From positions 3,596,001 to 3,660,000 of the forward strand of contig NZ_CP023689.1 in assembly GCF_008704715.1 (NCBI RefSeq): DNA of 64,000 bases. The letters are read 5' to 3'. This document shows positions 36,206 through 44,238 of the stretch, piece by piece (the stretch's first letter is position 1; every line of letters starts with the position of its first letter). A program made the position numbers and the translations under genes. This stretch comes from Streptomyces chartreusis (lineage in GTDB: Bacteria > Actinomycetota > Actinomycetes > Streptomycetales > Streptomycetaceae). Under the pieces are notes generated by a model. That model was not told the origin of the DNA. It worked only from the letters and a program-made list of their open reading frames with translations, and searched no databases.

Positions 36206-38950
36206 TCAGAACAGGCTCAGCAACGCCTCCGCCGGGTCCGTGAGGCCGTGCTCGCCGTCCGGCAGGGGCAGTTCGAACCACACCGTCTTGCCGCGGGGGG
36301 TGCGGCGGGAGCCCCAGGCCGCGCTGAGCAGGCCGACCAGTTGGAGGCCACGGCCGCCCTCGTCCGTGTCGCGGGCGCGGCGGCGGCGGGGCTGGACCAG
36401 GCCGGAGTCCCAGACCTCGCAGACCAGGGTGCGGTCCAGGAGGAGGCGCAGTCTGATCTCGCCCTCGCCGTAGCGAAGGGCGTTGGTGACCAGTTCGCTG
36501 ACGAGGAGTTCCGTGGTGTCGACCAGGGCTTCGAGATCCCAGGACAGCAGTCGGCCGCGGGCGTACTCGCGGGCCCGGCCCACGCTGCGGGGCTCGCGCG
36601 GCAGGGTCCAGTCGCCGACCGAGTCGGCGGGCAGCCCCTGGACACGTGCCATCAGCAACGCGATGTCGTCCTCGCCGTGGTGGGTGTCGAGCGTGTTGAG
36701 GACGTGGTCGCAGACGTCCTCCAGCGGGCTGGAGGGGTCGGTCAGCGCGCCGACGAAGGCCTGGAGGCCCTCGTCCAGGGGATGGTCGCGGGACTCCACG
36801 AGTCCATCCGTGTAGAGCGCCAGCAGCGCGCCCTCCGCCAGCTCGACCTCGACCTCCTCGAACGGCTCCCCGCCCACACCGAGCGGCATCCCCGGCGGCA
36901 CGTCGAGCATCAGGGCCGCCTCGCCGGGCTCGACGAGGACCGGGGGCAGATGACCGGCGTTGGCGAAGGTGCAGCGGCGTGTGACGGAGTCGTAGACCGC
37001 GTACACACAGGTCGCGAGGTACACCTCGGACAGGTCCGCCTCGCGGGGCCGGCGGGCGGCGCGGGTGGCCTGCTGGACGCCGCCCGGTGCGCCGAGGCCG
37101 CGGGCGATCTCGTCCAGGGCGGAGAGGACCTCGGCGGGTTCGAGGTCCAGCAGGGCCAGCGTGCGCACGGCGGAGCGCAGTTCGCCCATCGCCACGGCGG
37201 CACGCAGGCCGCGGCCCATCACGTCGCCCACGACCAACGCCGTGCGGTGGCCGGGCAGTTCGATGACGTCGAACCAGTCGCCACCCACCTCGCTGGGCCG
37301 GTCCGACGAGGAGTTGCCGGGCAGATAGCGGCAGGCGATGTCCAGGCCGGAGGCGACGGGATCCCCGGGTGGCAGCAGCGACCGCTGCAGTATCAGCGCC
37401 CGCTCGTGCTCGCGCCGGTACAGCCGCGCGTTGTCGATACAGACCGCGGCACGCGCGGCGAGTTCGACCGCCAGGTCCCGGTCCCGGTCCCCGAACGGCT
37501 CGCTCCCCTTCGTCCGCGCGAACTGCGCCAGTCCTACGACCGTGTCGTGGGCGACCATCGGCACGGCGAGCGTGGACTGGACGAGCCCGCCCTCCTCGCC
37601 GGGCACGTGCTGCGGCCTGGCGGTGCGCAGGGCGTCTGCGCAGGGCGAGTTGAAGGGGTAGTGGTGGACGGCGCCGACCGCGACGGGTGCGCCGTCGCCG
37701 ACGAAGGGCGCGTCGGAGACCGCGCTGGCGAAGGCGACCCGGCGCAGTTCCGCGCTGCCGTCGGCGAGGCCGGGCGGGGCCTCGTCGCCGGCCAGCAGCC
37801 CTTGGTAGAGGTCGACCGTGGCGAGGTCGCAGAAGCCGGGGACGACGACGTCGAGGAGTTCCCGGGCCGTGGTCTCCAGGTCGAGGGAGTTGCCTATGCG
37901 GGCGCCGGCCTCGTTCAGCAGGGCGAGGTTGCGCCGGGCGGCGGCGGCCTCGCGGGCGGCGGCGCGGCGCGCGGTGATGTCGATTCCGAGCCAGGCGATG
38001 CCGATGGGGCGGCCGCTGCCGCTGTGCACCCGGTAGAGGTTGACGGACCAGTGCCGGCGCTCGTCGGAACCCGGCAGAAAGCCGGTGACATGCATGTCCG
38101 TGATGGAGTCGCCGCTCTCCAGGACCCGGCGCAGGGTGGCCGAGACCCGCTCGGCCTCGGGGCGCGACAGATAGTCGTGGACGTCCTTGCCGCGGTGGTC
38201 GTCGGGCCGTCCGCCGAACAGTGAGGCGAACCGCTGATTGGCGCGCCGCACCCGCAGATCGGGGTCGATCAGCAGGAACCCGAAGGGAGATTGACCGAAA
38301 ATCGCCTGAGAGGCGGCGAGGTCGGTCTCCATCCGGCGCAGGGTGCGCACATCGACGACGATGCACACGGCGGCCCGCTCGCCGTCCTCGGTCTGCGTCG
38401 GCATGACGTACACCTCGGCGAGGCCGTCCTCACCGGGCCGGCCCTCGGCGTCGTCGGGCACCCGGAAGGGGACCACGCCGGTCCACTCCCGCCCGTCCAG
38501 GATCTCCGCCATCTTGCGCTGGCCCTGCTCGCGCAGGTCCGGGTCGACGAACGCCTCGATGGGGTCCATGCCGACGGCACGCCCGGCGGGGATGCCGAAG
38601 ATCTGCTCGGCGCGCAGGCTCCACTGGTCGACCAGGCCGTCGGGGCCGATGGAGAAGGACGCGACCTTTATGTAGTCGTAGATCGAGCCGGGCGGACTGC
38701 TCTGCCAGACGGGGTCGCCGGGCCGGGTCTCGTCGAACGCGAACACCGGGCCGGATTCCCGCCCGTCGCTGGAGCCTTGCGCGGCACGGGAGTTCGATAC
38801 GTCGCCGGAGTTCTGTGGGTCCTGAGAGGCCCGTGTGTCCTGAGAGGCTTGCGAGGATCGTGTGCCGCCGGACCGCTGTCCCGCGGCCCTCGTCCTCGCG
38901 CCGTCCGACGGGTCCTCGGACTCCGTGGCCTTCGCTGGTATCTCGCTCAC
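36206..38950 (-). CDS. PAS-PAS-GAF-PP2C(SpoIIE)-HATPase multidomain phosphatase/regulator (914 aa)
   Basis: Probable partner-switching regulator acting on anti-sigma factor antagonists. Order: disordered Ser/Gln-rich N-terminus (to ~90); PAS-1 (SFSIGPDGLVDQWSLRAEQIFG); PAS-2 (FLLIDPDLRVRRANQRFASLFG, ending GIAWLGIDITARR); GAF (LNEAGARIGNSLDLETTARELL); SpoIIE-type PP2C with metal residues in EVGGDWFDV, VGDVMGRG, YTDGLVE and GEDDIALL; and a C-terminal GHKL ATPase with N-box VSELVTNALRYG and glycine box DEGGRGLQLV. Having both phosphatase and RsbW-like kinase domains in one chain is typical of Streptomyces. GTG 38950 has GGAGGGG upstream. Sensing input (light, redox or small molecule) unknown. 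Confidence 0.93.
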   Translation of the reverse strand: MSEIPAKATESEDPSDGARTRAAGQRSGGTRSSQASQDTRASQDPQNSGDVSNSRAAQGSSDGRESGPVFAFDETRPGDPVWQSSPPGSIYDYIKVASFSIGPDGLVDQWSLRAEQIFGIPAGRAVGMDPIEAFVDPDLREQGQRKMAEILDGREWTGVVPFRVPDDAEGRPGEDGLAEVYVMPTQTEDGERAAVCIVVDVRTLRRMETDLAASQAIFGQSPFGFLLIDPDLRVRRANQRFASLFGGRPDDHRGKDVHDYLSRPEAERVSATLRRVLESGDSITDMHVTGFLPGSDERRHWSVNLYRVHSGSGRPIGIAWLGIDITARRAAAREAAAARRNLALLNEAGARIGNSLDLETTARELLDVVVPGFCDLATVDLYQGLLAGDEAPPGLADGSAELRRVAFASAVSDAPFVGDGAPVAVGAVHHYPFNSPCADALRTARPQHVPGEEGGLVQSTLAVPMVAHDTVVGLAQFARTKGSEPFGDRDRDLAVELAARAAVCIDNARLYRREHERALILQRSLLPPGDPVASGLDIACRYLPGNSSSDRPSEVGGDWFDVIELPGHRTALVVGDVMGRGLRAAVAMGELRSAVRTLALLDLEPAEVLSALDEIARGLGAPGGVQQATRAARRPREADLSEVYLATCVYAVYDSVTRRCTFANAGHLPPVLVEPGEAALMLDVPPGMPLGVGGEPFEEVEVELAEGALLALYTDGLVESRDHPLDEGLQAFVGALTDPSSPLEDVCDHVLNTLDTHHGEDDIALLMARVQGLPADSVGDWTLPREPRSVGRAREYARGRLLSWDLEALVDTTELLVSELVTNALRYGEGEIRLRLLLDRTLVCEVWDSGLVQPRRRRARDTDEGGRGLQLVGLLSAAWGSRRTPRGKTVWFELPLPDGEHGLTDPAEALLSLF

Positions 38951-39257
38951 GCGAACCGTCCCCTCCAGCTCACCGCGTCCGGCACCGGTCACCGGCGGCG
39001 GCTGCCCGCAGTATCCAGCACTACGGCCCCGCACAACACGGTGTTCACGATCACAGCACGGTCCCGATGATTTTCGGTCCCGGCCGCAGAAACACTTCCA
39101 GACTTCTAACCAGCGGACACGCAGTCGAACCACCCTGATCTGCAACTGCCACTGGCCTGAACCATTCGTTCGACAGGGCAAGAGGGGGCGTACACCGTGA
39201 TGGACGGCTACTGACGGGTTGTACAGGGCCCGGGAACACCGCGCGAAACCCGCGGGA
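38951..39257 (-). promoter_or_regulatory. Upstream region of the PP2C regulator gene
   Basis: 307 bases without a gene. On the minus strand TTGTGC and TACTGC are 17 bp apart, a weak but well-spaced vegetative-type promoter about 55 nt before the GTG. A more AT-rich segment lies at 39060-39130. No palindrome of note. Confidence 0.3.
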
Positions 39258-39689
39258 TCAGTCCGGCACCGCGAGCTCGAACCACACCGTCTTGCCCGCG
39301 TTCCGCCCGGGTCTGGTGCCCCAGCGGCGCGAGGAGTGCGCCACCAGCTGGAGGCCGCGGCCGCTCTCGTCCTCCAGGTGGGCGACGCGTTCGCGGGGCG
39401 GGTCCGGGAGGGGGTCGGAGACCTCGACCAGAAGGACGTCACCGAGGCGGGCGGGGCGCACCAGCCGTACGCCGATGGGGCCGGTGGCGTGCCGCAGGGA
39501 GTTGGTCACCAGTTCGCTGACCAGCAGCGCCGCGATGTCGGCGAGGCTGTCGAGCCCCCAGTCGCGCAGCCTGTCCCGAACGGCGACACGGGCCGCGCGC
39601 ACGGCGCCGGCCTCCGCCGGGAAGCTCCACTCGGCGCAGTCGCCTTCGGTGTCGATCACGCCGATCACTTCCCAGGCCAATGGGGTCAC
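39258..39689 (-). CDS. Small GHKL ATPase, RsbW-like anti-sigma factor/serine kinase (143 aa)
   Basis: Stand-alone histidine-kinase-like ATPase domain. N-box ALLVSELVTNSLRHA, G1 VEVSDPLPDPP and G2 DESGRGLQLVAHSSRRWG fit the Streptomyces family of RsbW/SpoIIAB-related proteins that bind and inactivate sigma factors or phosphorylate antagonists. Its C-terminus (KTVWFELAVPD) is strikingly like the end of the HATPase domain in the adjacent multidomain phosphatase (KTVWFELPLPD), suggesting the two share ancestry. The GTG start is uncertain: other in-frame GTGs follow within 15 codons. Same orientation as the phosphatase, 307 nt upstream of it. Confidence 0.85.
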   Translation of the reverse strand: MTPLAWEVIGVIDTEGDCAEWSFPAEAGAVRAARVAVRDRLRDWGLDSLADIAALLVSELVTNSLRHATGPIGVRLVRPARLGDVLLVEVSDPLPDPPRERVAHLEDESGRGLQLVAHSSRRWGTRPGRNAGKTVWFELAVPD

Positions 39690-39787
39690 CCATGTCCGGT
39701 TTCACAGGGTTAATGACCACATACCCGATATTCATGGGGCGGTACCGCGCGAAACGTAGAGGACACGTCAGGAATCCGGGAAGTTCC

Positions 39788-40186
39788 TCAGGACCGAAGC
39801 CGCGCCGCCACCTCGCGGACGGCAGGCACATCCTGGTCCAGCCAGTCCACGTCCCAGAGTTCCCCGGGACCCAGCCAGCGCAGCTCGTCGTGGTCCTCGA
39901 GGGGCTTCGGTTCACCCGTTCCGGGGAGCAGACGGGCCGTCCACACATGCAGGACGTAGGGGGATTTCAGGGGCCATGCCCCCGGCACGCGCTCGATCAC
40001 CTCGGTGTCCACGCCGAGTTCCTCGCGCAGCTCGCGTACGAGCGCTGCCTCGGGCGTCTCGCCGGGCTCGACCTTGCCTCCGGGCAACTCCCAGCGCCCG
40101 GCGAGTTCCTCGGGCGCGCTGCGGCGCGCGGCGAGAAGGCGCTCTCCGTCCAGCAGAGCGGCGCCGACCACGATCCGTTCCGTCAT
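39788..40186 (-). CDS. NUDIX hydrolase, MutT-like (132 aa)
   Basis: Nucleoside-diphosphate-linked pyrophosphohydrolase. The 23-residue Nudix box is intact, from GGKVEPGETPEAALVRE to LREELGV, with the catalytic REUXEEXG core. ERIVVGAALLDGERLLAARRSAPEELAGRWELPGG is the MutT-like start, and WDVDWLDQDVPAVREVAARL the end. Likely sanitises oxidised nucleotides or another dinucleotide. TAGGCT sits 7 nt before the ATG with no ribosome site, implying a leaderless transcript. 98 nt separate it from the HATPase gene downstream on the same strand. Confidence 0.93.
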   Translation of the reverse strand: MTERIVVGAALLDGERLLAARRSAPEELAGRWELPGGKVEPGETPEAALVRELREELGVDTEVIERVPGAWPLKSPYVLHVWTARLLPGTGEPKPLEDHDELRWLGPGELWDVDWLDQDVPAVREVAARLRS

Positions 40187-40193
40187 GCGCCGG

Positions 40194-40199
40194 AGCCTA
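40194..40199 (-). promoter_or_regulatory. Probable -10 element of leaderless NUDIX gene
   Basis: TAGGCT, seven bases (CCGGCGC), then ATG. Inferred from spacing. Confidence 0.5.
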
Positions 40200-40216
40200 C
40201 GGGAGCTCAGGGGGGG

Positions 40217-40408
40217 TCAGTTGTCCGCGCTGTCGCCGTTCTGCGCGATCCGCTCGACCCAGTACAACTGCTTGTGGCCGCGGCTGTCGAGGCTGTCCGC
40301 GATCTTCTGGGCCTCGGCCCGGGTCGCGTATCGGCCCACGCGATAGCGATTGCCGTTGTCGTCCTGCCGGACGACGAGCCAGGGAAGAGTGATCGTGCTG
40401 TCGTTCAT
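40217..40408 (-). CDS. SPOR-like small protein (63 aa)
   Basis: Short protein whose sequence WLVVRQDDNGNRYRVGRYATRAEAQKIADSLDSRGHKQLYWVERI is the pattern of a SPOR-like repeat (a peptidoglycan-binding fold of about 60-70 residues) or of the related small actinobacterial 'SPOR domain' proteins. No signal peptide or membrane helix, so it may be cytosolic and not bind glycan. GGAAGGGGCGG precedes the ATG. It lies upstream of the NUDIX gene on the same strand, with the NUDIX -10 located between them. Function unknown. Confidence 0.8.
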   Translation of the reverse strand: MNDSTITLPWLVVRQDDNGNRYRVGRYATRAEAQKIADSLDSRGHKQLYWVERIAQNGDSADN

Positions 40409-40759
40409 CGCGCCCCACCGCCCCTTCCCGCCTCCCGCCGCCCGAGAACTGCTCGCGGCGTGTGCCGTGCCCCGCCCGCTAAGGAAACCGCAATCCGCAT
40501 ATGCCCGAGCCTACGCCTAACCTTTACGCAGCGAATACGCCTTTTCACAAAGAGGTACGCAACCAGCCAAGTCGCAGGGGGCGCACGGCATCGAACGCGC
40601 CGTGCGGGGACCTCGGTGCTTCCGGTCGCAGGCATGCCGCGCACGCCGGTGGCGACCTGCGAGAACGGCCAGATTCCAACGGCTGCGGAAGCGAGGGGAG
40701 TTGAGGTTCGGTCGGCGGCAACTGCGGTGCAGGTGTGCGCTACCTCACCAATGGGCGCA
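40409..40759. other. Intergenic region between SPOR-like gene and gntR
   Basis: 351 bases without a supported gene. A relatively AT-rich stretch at 40490-40570 probably contains the promoter for the SPOR-like gene: on the minus strand TAGGCT lies about 100 nt before its ATG. GCACGGC at about 40586 pairs with GCCGTGC at about 40602, a weak hairpin. A 67-codon open frame at 40501-40704 has no ribosome site or recognisable content and is not called. Confidence 0.35.
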
Positions 40760-41512
40760 CTACTTCACCGGTAGGTGGTACGAGACCCGGTAGCGGTCGG
40801 CGGGGACGACCACGTCCGCCGTCTCCACCGGACGGCCCGACGCGTAGTAGGTGCGCTGGATGACGAGGACCACATGGCCCGGGACGCCGCCCAGCGTCAG
40901 CAGTTCCTCCGCGAGGCCGGGGCGCGCGCCCACTTCCTCGGTCACGTTGTCCACGACGACGTCGATGGCGGCCATCCGCTCGACGACGCCCATGCCGCCG
41001 AGCGGGCCCTCCTCGGGCAGCATCACGGGGGTACGGCCGGTGACGGCCAGGGGCTCCCAGGAAGTCGACAGCATCATCGCCTCGCCGGCGTCCCGGAAGA
41101 GATAGCGCGTGCACATCACGCGGTCGCCGGGCCGGATGGCGAGCCGCTCGGCGACGGCGACGCTGGCCTCGGCCTGCTCGCTCCTGGACTCCCAGGTGCC
41201 CCGCACCTCGCCGTCGGCCTGCTCCTGACGGAACGGCGTGGCGCCGTTCGGCGGGCGGAAGCCGGAGCGGGCGACCCTGCGGGGCACGGGGCGCTCGCGC
41301 ACGTAGGTCCCGGAGCCGGAGCGGCCCTCGACCAGCCCCTCGGCCATCAGCACCTTGCGGGCCTCCAGCGCGACGGTGTCCGAGACGCCGTACTCCTCGC
41401 GGATCCTGGCCTGGGACGGGAGGCGGGTGTGCGGTGGCAGTGAACCGTCGACGATCTTCTTGCGGAGATCACCCGCGACGCGCAGGTACGCCGGCTGCTC
41501 ACCGAAAGTCAC
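40760..41512 (-). CDS. GntR/HutC-family transcriptional regulator with UTRA domain (250 aa)
   Basis: DNA-binding regulator. The N-terminal winged helix (PAYLRVAGDLRKKIVDGSLPPHTRLPSQARIREEYGVSDTVALEARKVLMAEGLVEGRSGSGTYV) is a textbook GntR domain. The C-terminal part (RLAIRPGDRVMCTRYLFRDAGEAMMLSTSWEP and on to LVIQRTYYASGRPVETADVVVPADRYRVSYHL) is a UTRA ligand-binding fold. GTG 41512 has GGGAG 7 nt upstream. There is no adjacent metabolic or transport gene in the same direction, so target and ligand are unknown. Similar regulators sit on Streptomyces integrative plasmids (KorSA type), but no plasmid genes are nearby. Confidence 0.92.
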   Translation of the reverse strand: MTFGEQPAYLRVAGDLRKKIVDGSLPPHTRLPSQARIREEYGVSDTVALEARKVLMAEGLVEGRSGSGTYVRERPVPRRVARSGFRPPNGATPFRQEQADGEVRGTWESRSEQAEASVAVAERLAIRPGDRVMCTRYLFRDAGEAMMLSTSWEPLAVTGRTPVMLPEEGPLGGMGVVERMAAIDVVVDNVTEEVGARPGLAEELLTLGGVPGHVVLVIQRTYYASGRPVETADVVVPADRYRVSYHLPVK

Positions 41513-41671
41513 TGGCCGCTCCCATCAGGTTGTACAGACAGCAACAGCCTGGCAACCATGAGTTGTCCCACGCAAGCAAAGGCCAGAGAATCACTCGATG
41601 TGATGACTTGTGCCCCCCGAGGGCTTTACGCAGGCACTTTCTCCCCGTTATAGCCGCGCTCACACCTCGGT

Positions 41672-42895
41672 TCAGACATCGATGCCGCCGGCACCGGCGC
41701 CCTCCTCACCGCCGGAGGAGTCTTCCTCGTACATCGGCACGGTGGTGTCCAGGCCCAGAGCCTCGCGCGCGGTGACCGTCGTGGGGCCGTCGATGTATTC
41801 GTACCCGTTGTCGTAGTGCGCGTAGTACGTGTCCGCGTCCTTCGCCGCGGCCGCCTTCGCCCACTCCTTGCGGGCGTCCTCCATCTCGTCGATCAGGTCG
41901 GTGACCGGCTGCTCGGTGTCGCCCTCCCAGCGGTGCCCGCGCAGCGCCTCGATCTGTTCGCCGAGGACGGCGTGCACGTCCTTCGCCCAGGCCCGGTTGG
42001 CCGCGAGGTCCTCCTCGGGGTACTCCTCGGGCTCCTCGTACAGGGTGACGTCGACGGTGTTGACGGCGGTGAGGAAGGCGACCTGATCGGTGTCGAGCAT
42101 CGACGCGTCGTTGTGCAGGGAACCGGTCAGCTTGCCGTTGTCCTTGGTGCTGCCGAACATGCAGGTGATCGCGCGGTCGCCGAAGCGCCAGCTCTCCCGT
42201 GACGGGATGAAGTAGTACACGGCCGCGTCGTCCGGCAGGGCCCAGGGGTCCATGGCGTAACGGTCCTGGAGCCCGAAGCACTTGTCGTCCGCGAGCCGGG
42301 ACAACTTGTCGTCACCGGGATAGGACGGGTAGGTGTTGTCGGGCAGTGCGACGATCGCGAAGACCTCGGCCTCGTGCGCGCCGGAGCAGGGCACCTCGTC
42401 GATGTCGTAGGTCTCGCCCTCCAGGTCGCCGCCCGGCGCGTCGAAGCAGTCGCCCGTCTCGAGCGAGTAGGCGGTGCCCTCGCCGCCCGCCGCCTCCCGG
42501 AAGCCGTCCCAGAAGTCGGAGGCGCCGCCCGTGGACAGGGCCAGCGCCCACAGCACGAGCCCGACGGAGGACAGGACGGAACCGGCGATCGCCATGCCCT
42601 TGCCGCGCTCGCCCCGCTTCTTGATCTGCGCCAGCGCTATCAGCCCCAGCACCAGACCCACGGCCGGCACGAAGCAGAGGATGCCGAGGACGAGGGCACC
42701 GATGGCGACGCCGTTGACGGGCACGGGGCGGCCGTACGGACCGTAGGCGCCGTAGGGGTGGTACGCGTACGGCCCGGCACCGGGCACGCCATGGCCGTAC
42801 GGCGGCGGTGCGTACGGCCCCTGCGCGGACGGCCCCTGGGCCGGCTCCGGGGACCCTTGTGGCTGGTGAGGTCCGGGAGGCGGAGGTATGGACAC
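41672..42895 (-). CDS. DUF4190-type membrane protein with septum-formation-like domain (407 aa)
   Basis: Membrane protein with three parts. The N-terminal ~58 residues are Pro/Gly/Tyr-rich (PYAYHPYGAYGPYG) and disordered. Two helices (VNGVAIGALVLGILCFVPAVGLVLGLIALAQI and GMAIAGSVLSSVGLVLWALALS) form the DUF4190 unit. An extracytoplasmic domain follows with SLETGDCFDAPGG, VPCSGAHEAEVFAIV, LADDKCFG and ITCMFGS, whose four cysteines recall the 'septum formation' domain. A final acidic region may be flexible. GTG 42895 has AGGAG upstream. Monocistronic, divergent from the serpin gene. Function not established. Confidence 0.8.
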   Translation of the reverse strand: MSIPPPPGPHQPQGSPEPAQGPSAQGPYAPPPYGHGVPGAGPYAYHPYGAYGPYGRPVPVNGVAIGALVLGILCFVPAVGLVLGLIALAQIKKRGERGKGMAIAGSVLSSVGLVLWALALSTGGASDFWDGFREAAGGEGTAYSLETGDCFDAPGGDLEGETYDIDEVPCSGAHEAEVFAIVALPDNTYPSYPGDDKLSRLADDKCFGLQDRYAMDPWALPDDAAVYYFIPSRESWRFGDRAITCMFGSTKDNGKLTGSLHNDASMLDTDQVAFLTAVNTVDVTLYEEPEEYPEEDLAANRAWAKDVHAVLGEQIEALRGHRWEGDTEQPVTDLIDEMEDARKEWAKAAAAKDADTYYAHYDNGYEYIDGPTTVTAREALGLDTTVPMYEEDSSGGEEGAGAGGIDV

Positions 42896-42975
42896 GAGTA
42901 CCGTGCTCCTGGTTCAGGCGGTGGGAACGGGCGTACGACTGGGCGAATGGTAAGCGGGGAACGAGGGGGATTGTC

Positions 42976-44184
42976 ATGCCGGTTACGAATGCCACGATCC
43001 GGGCGGTGAACGAGCTGACCGCCCGCTGGGCGCGGGCGTCGGACCCGGCCGCGGGCGACGGCACCGTCTTCTCGGCGGTGGGCGTGTGGCCGCTGCTCGC
43101 TTTCCTGGCGGACGGCGCCGACGGACCGGCGCGGACGGAACTGGCCGATGCGGTCGGCCTCCCGGCGGGCGGGGCGGCGGGCGCGGCACGGGAGTTGCTC
43201 GGCGCGATGGGCACGATGCGGGGGCTGGACTCGGCGCTCGGGCTCTGGACGAAGCGGACGCTTCAGCTGAGGGAGCGCTGGGAGGCGGGGCTGCCGGCCG
43301 AGGCGCACGGCGTGCTCACGGGGGATCCTGCGGCCGACAAGGGGGCGTTGGACGCGTGGGCGGCGAAGCGGACGGGCGGCCTGATCGGGGAGATGCCCGT
43401 CGCGCTGGAGACGGACACCGAGATGGTGCTGGCGAGCGCGCTGGCGATGCGGACGAACTGGCTCCGGCGCTTCTGGGACTTCCCGATGACACCGGAGACC
43501 GGACCGTGGAACGACCGGGTGCTGATCGGCCTGCACCGGCAGAGTGAGCTGCTGGACCGGGTCGGGGTGGCGGACACGCCCGAGGGTCATGTCACCGAGC
43601 TGCGCGTGCTGGGCGACAACGCGATCGACGTCCATCTGCTGCTGGGCGAGGAGGGGATGACGCGGGGGCAGGTGCTGAGGGCCGGGGTGGACGTCCTGGC
43701 GCGCAGGCTTCCCGTGGTGTCGGGGCCGCGGCTGCCCTACGGGGAGGTGGGACCGGGCCTGCGGGTGGTGAAGAAGCGCAGCGCACGGCCCCTGCCGCCG
43801 ACCCTGGACGTGACCACGGCGGCGTTCGACCTGCGCGCGCACCACGACCTGCTCGCACTGCACCGCGTCTTCGGCCTCACCACGGCGAGGGACGTCGGCC
43901 GCGGCCACTTCCCCGGCATCAGCGGCTTCCCGCTGGCCGTCGGGTCGGCCCGGCAGTCCACCACGGCGCAGTTCGGTGAAGTGGGCTTCCGCGCGGCCGC
44001 GGTGACGGCGTTCGGCTTCCCGGCGGGCGGGGTACCGCAGCTCCGCTGGGTGACCACGAGCATCCGGGCCGCCTTCGACCGCCCCTTCGGCTTCCTCGCC
44101 CTGCACCGCCACACACGCCTGGTCCTCGCGGCGGGCTGGGTGACGGACCCGGAGCCCTACCGCGAGGACGAGGAGCACTACTGA
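42976..44184 (+). CDS. Bacterial serpin-family protein (402 aa)
   Basis: Serpin fold recognised from NATIRAVNELTARWARASDPAAGDGTVFSAVGVWPLLAFLADGADGPARTELADAVGL, ASALAMRTNW, and the end AAFDRPFGFLALHRHTRLVLAAGWVTDP, which matches the serpin signature FxRPFxFxIxxxxTxxxLFxGxVxxP. The hinge of the reactive loop reads EVGFRAAAVTA, with Gly and the Ala run in place but Phe and Arg at the positions that are normally Thr/Ser and Glu. No signal peptide, so cytosolic. AGGGG precedes ATG 42976. It ends 54 nt from a convergent secreted subtilisin. Inhibitory function is plausible but the altered hinge argues for caution. Confidence 0.8.
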   Translation: MPVTNATIRAVNELTARWARASDPAAGDGTVFSAVGVWPLLAFLADGADGPARTELADAVGLPAGGAAGAARELLGAMGTMRGLDSALGLWTKRTLQLRERWEAGLPAEAHGVLTGDPAADKGALDAWAAKRTGGLIGEMPVALETDTEMVLASALAMRTNWLRRFWDFPMTPETGPWNDRVLIGLHRQSELLDRVGVADTPEGHVTELRVLGDNAIDVHLLLGEEGMTRGQVLRAGVDVLARRLPVVSGPRLPYGEVGPGLRVVKKRSARPLPPTLDVTTAAFDLRAHHDLLALHRVFGLTTARDVGRGHFPGISGFPLAVGSARQSTTAQFGEVGFRAAAVTAFGFPAGGVPQLRWVTTSIRAAFDRPFGFLALHRHTRLVLAAGWVTDPEPYREDEEHY

Positions 44185-44193
44185 TCGCCGGTT

Positions 44194-44221
44194 CGGCCGC
44201 CTCCTTCACAACTGGCGGCCG
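44194..44221. terminator. Hairpin between convergent serpin and subtilisin genes
   Basis: CGGCCGCC at 44194-44201 pairs with GGCGGCCG at 44214-44221 (8 bp, 12-nt loop). No T-tract. Candidate bidirectional terminator. Confidence 0.5.
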
Positions 44222-44238
44222 TGCGCGGCACTACCCGC

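Noticed and set aside
40501..40704. Possible 67-aa gene in the SPOR-gntR gap
   Set aside because: No start signal, no hydrophobic or domain pattern, overlaps the likely promoter of the SPOR-like gene.
40760..41512. GntR regulator taken as a sign of an integrated plasmid (KorSA type)
   Set aside because: No tra, spd, rep, xis or int genes and no tRNA attachment site nearby.
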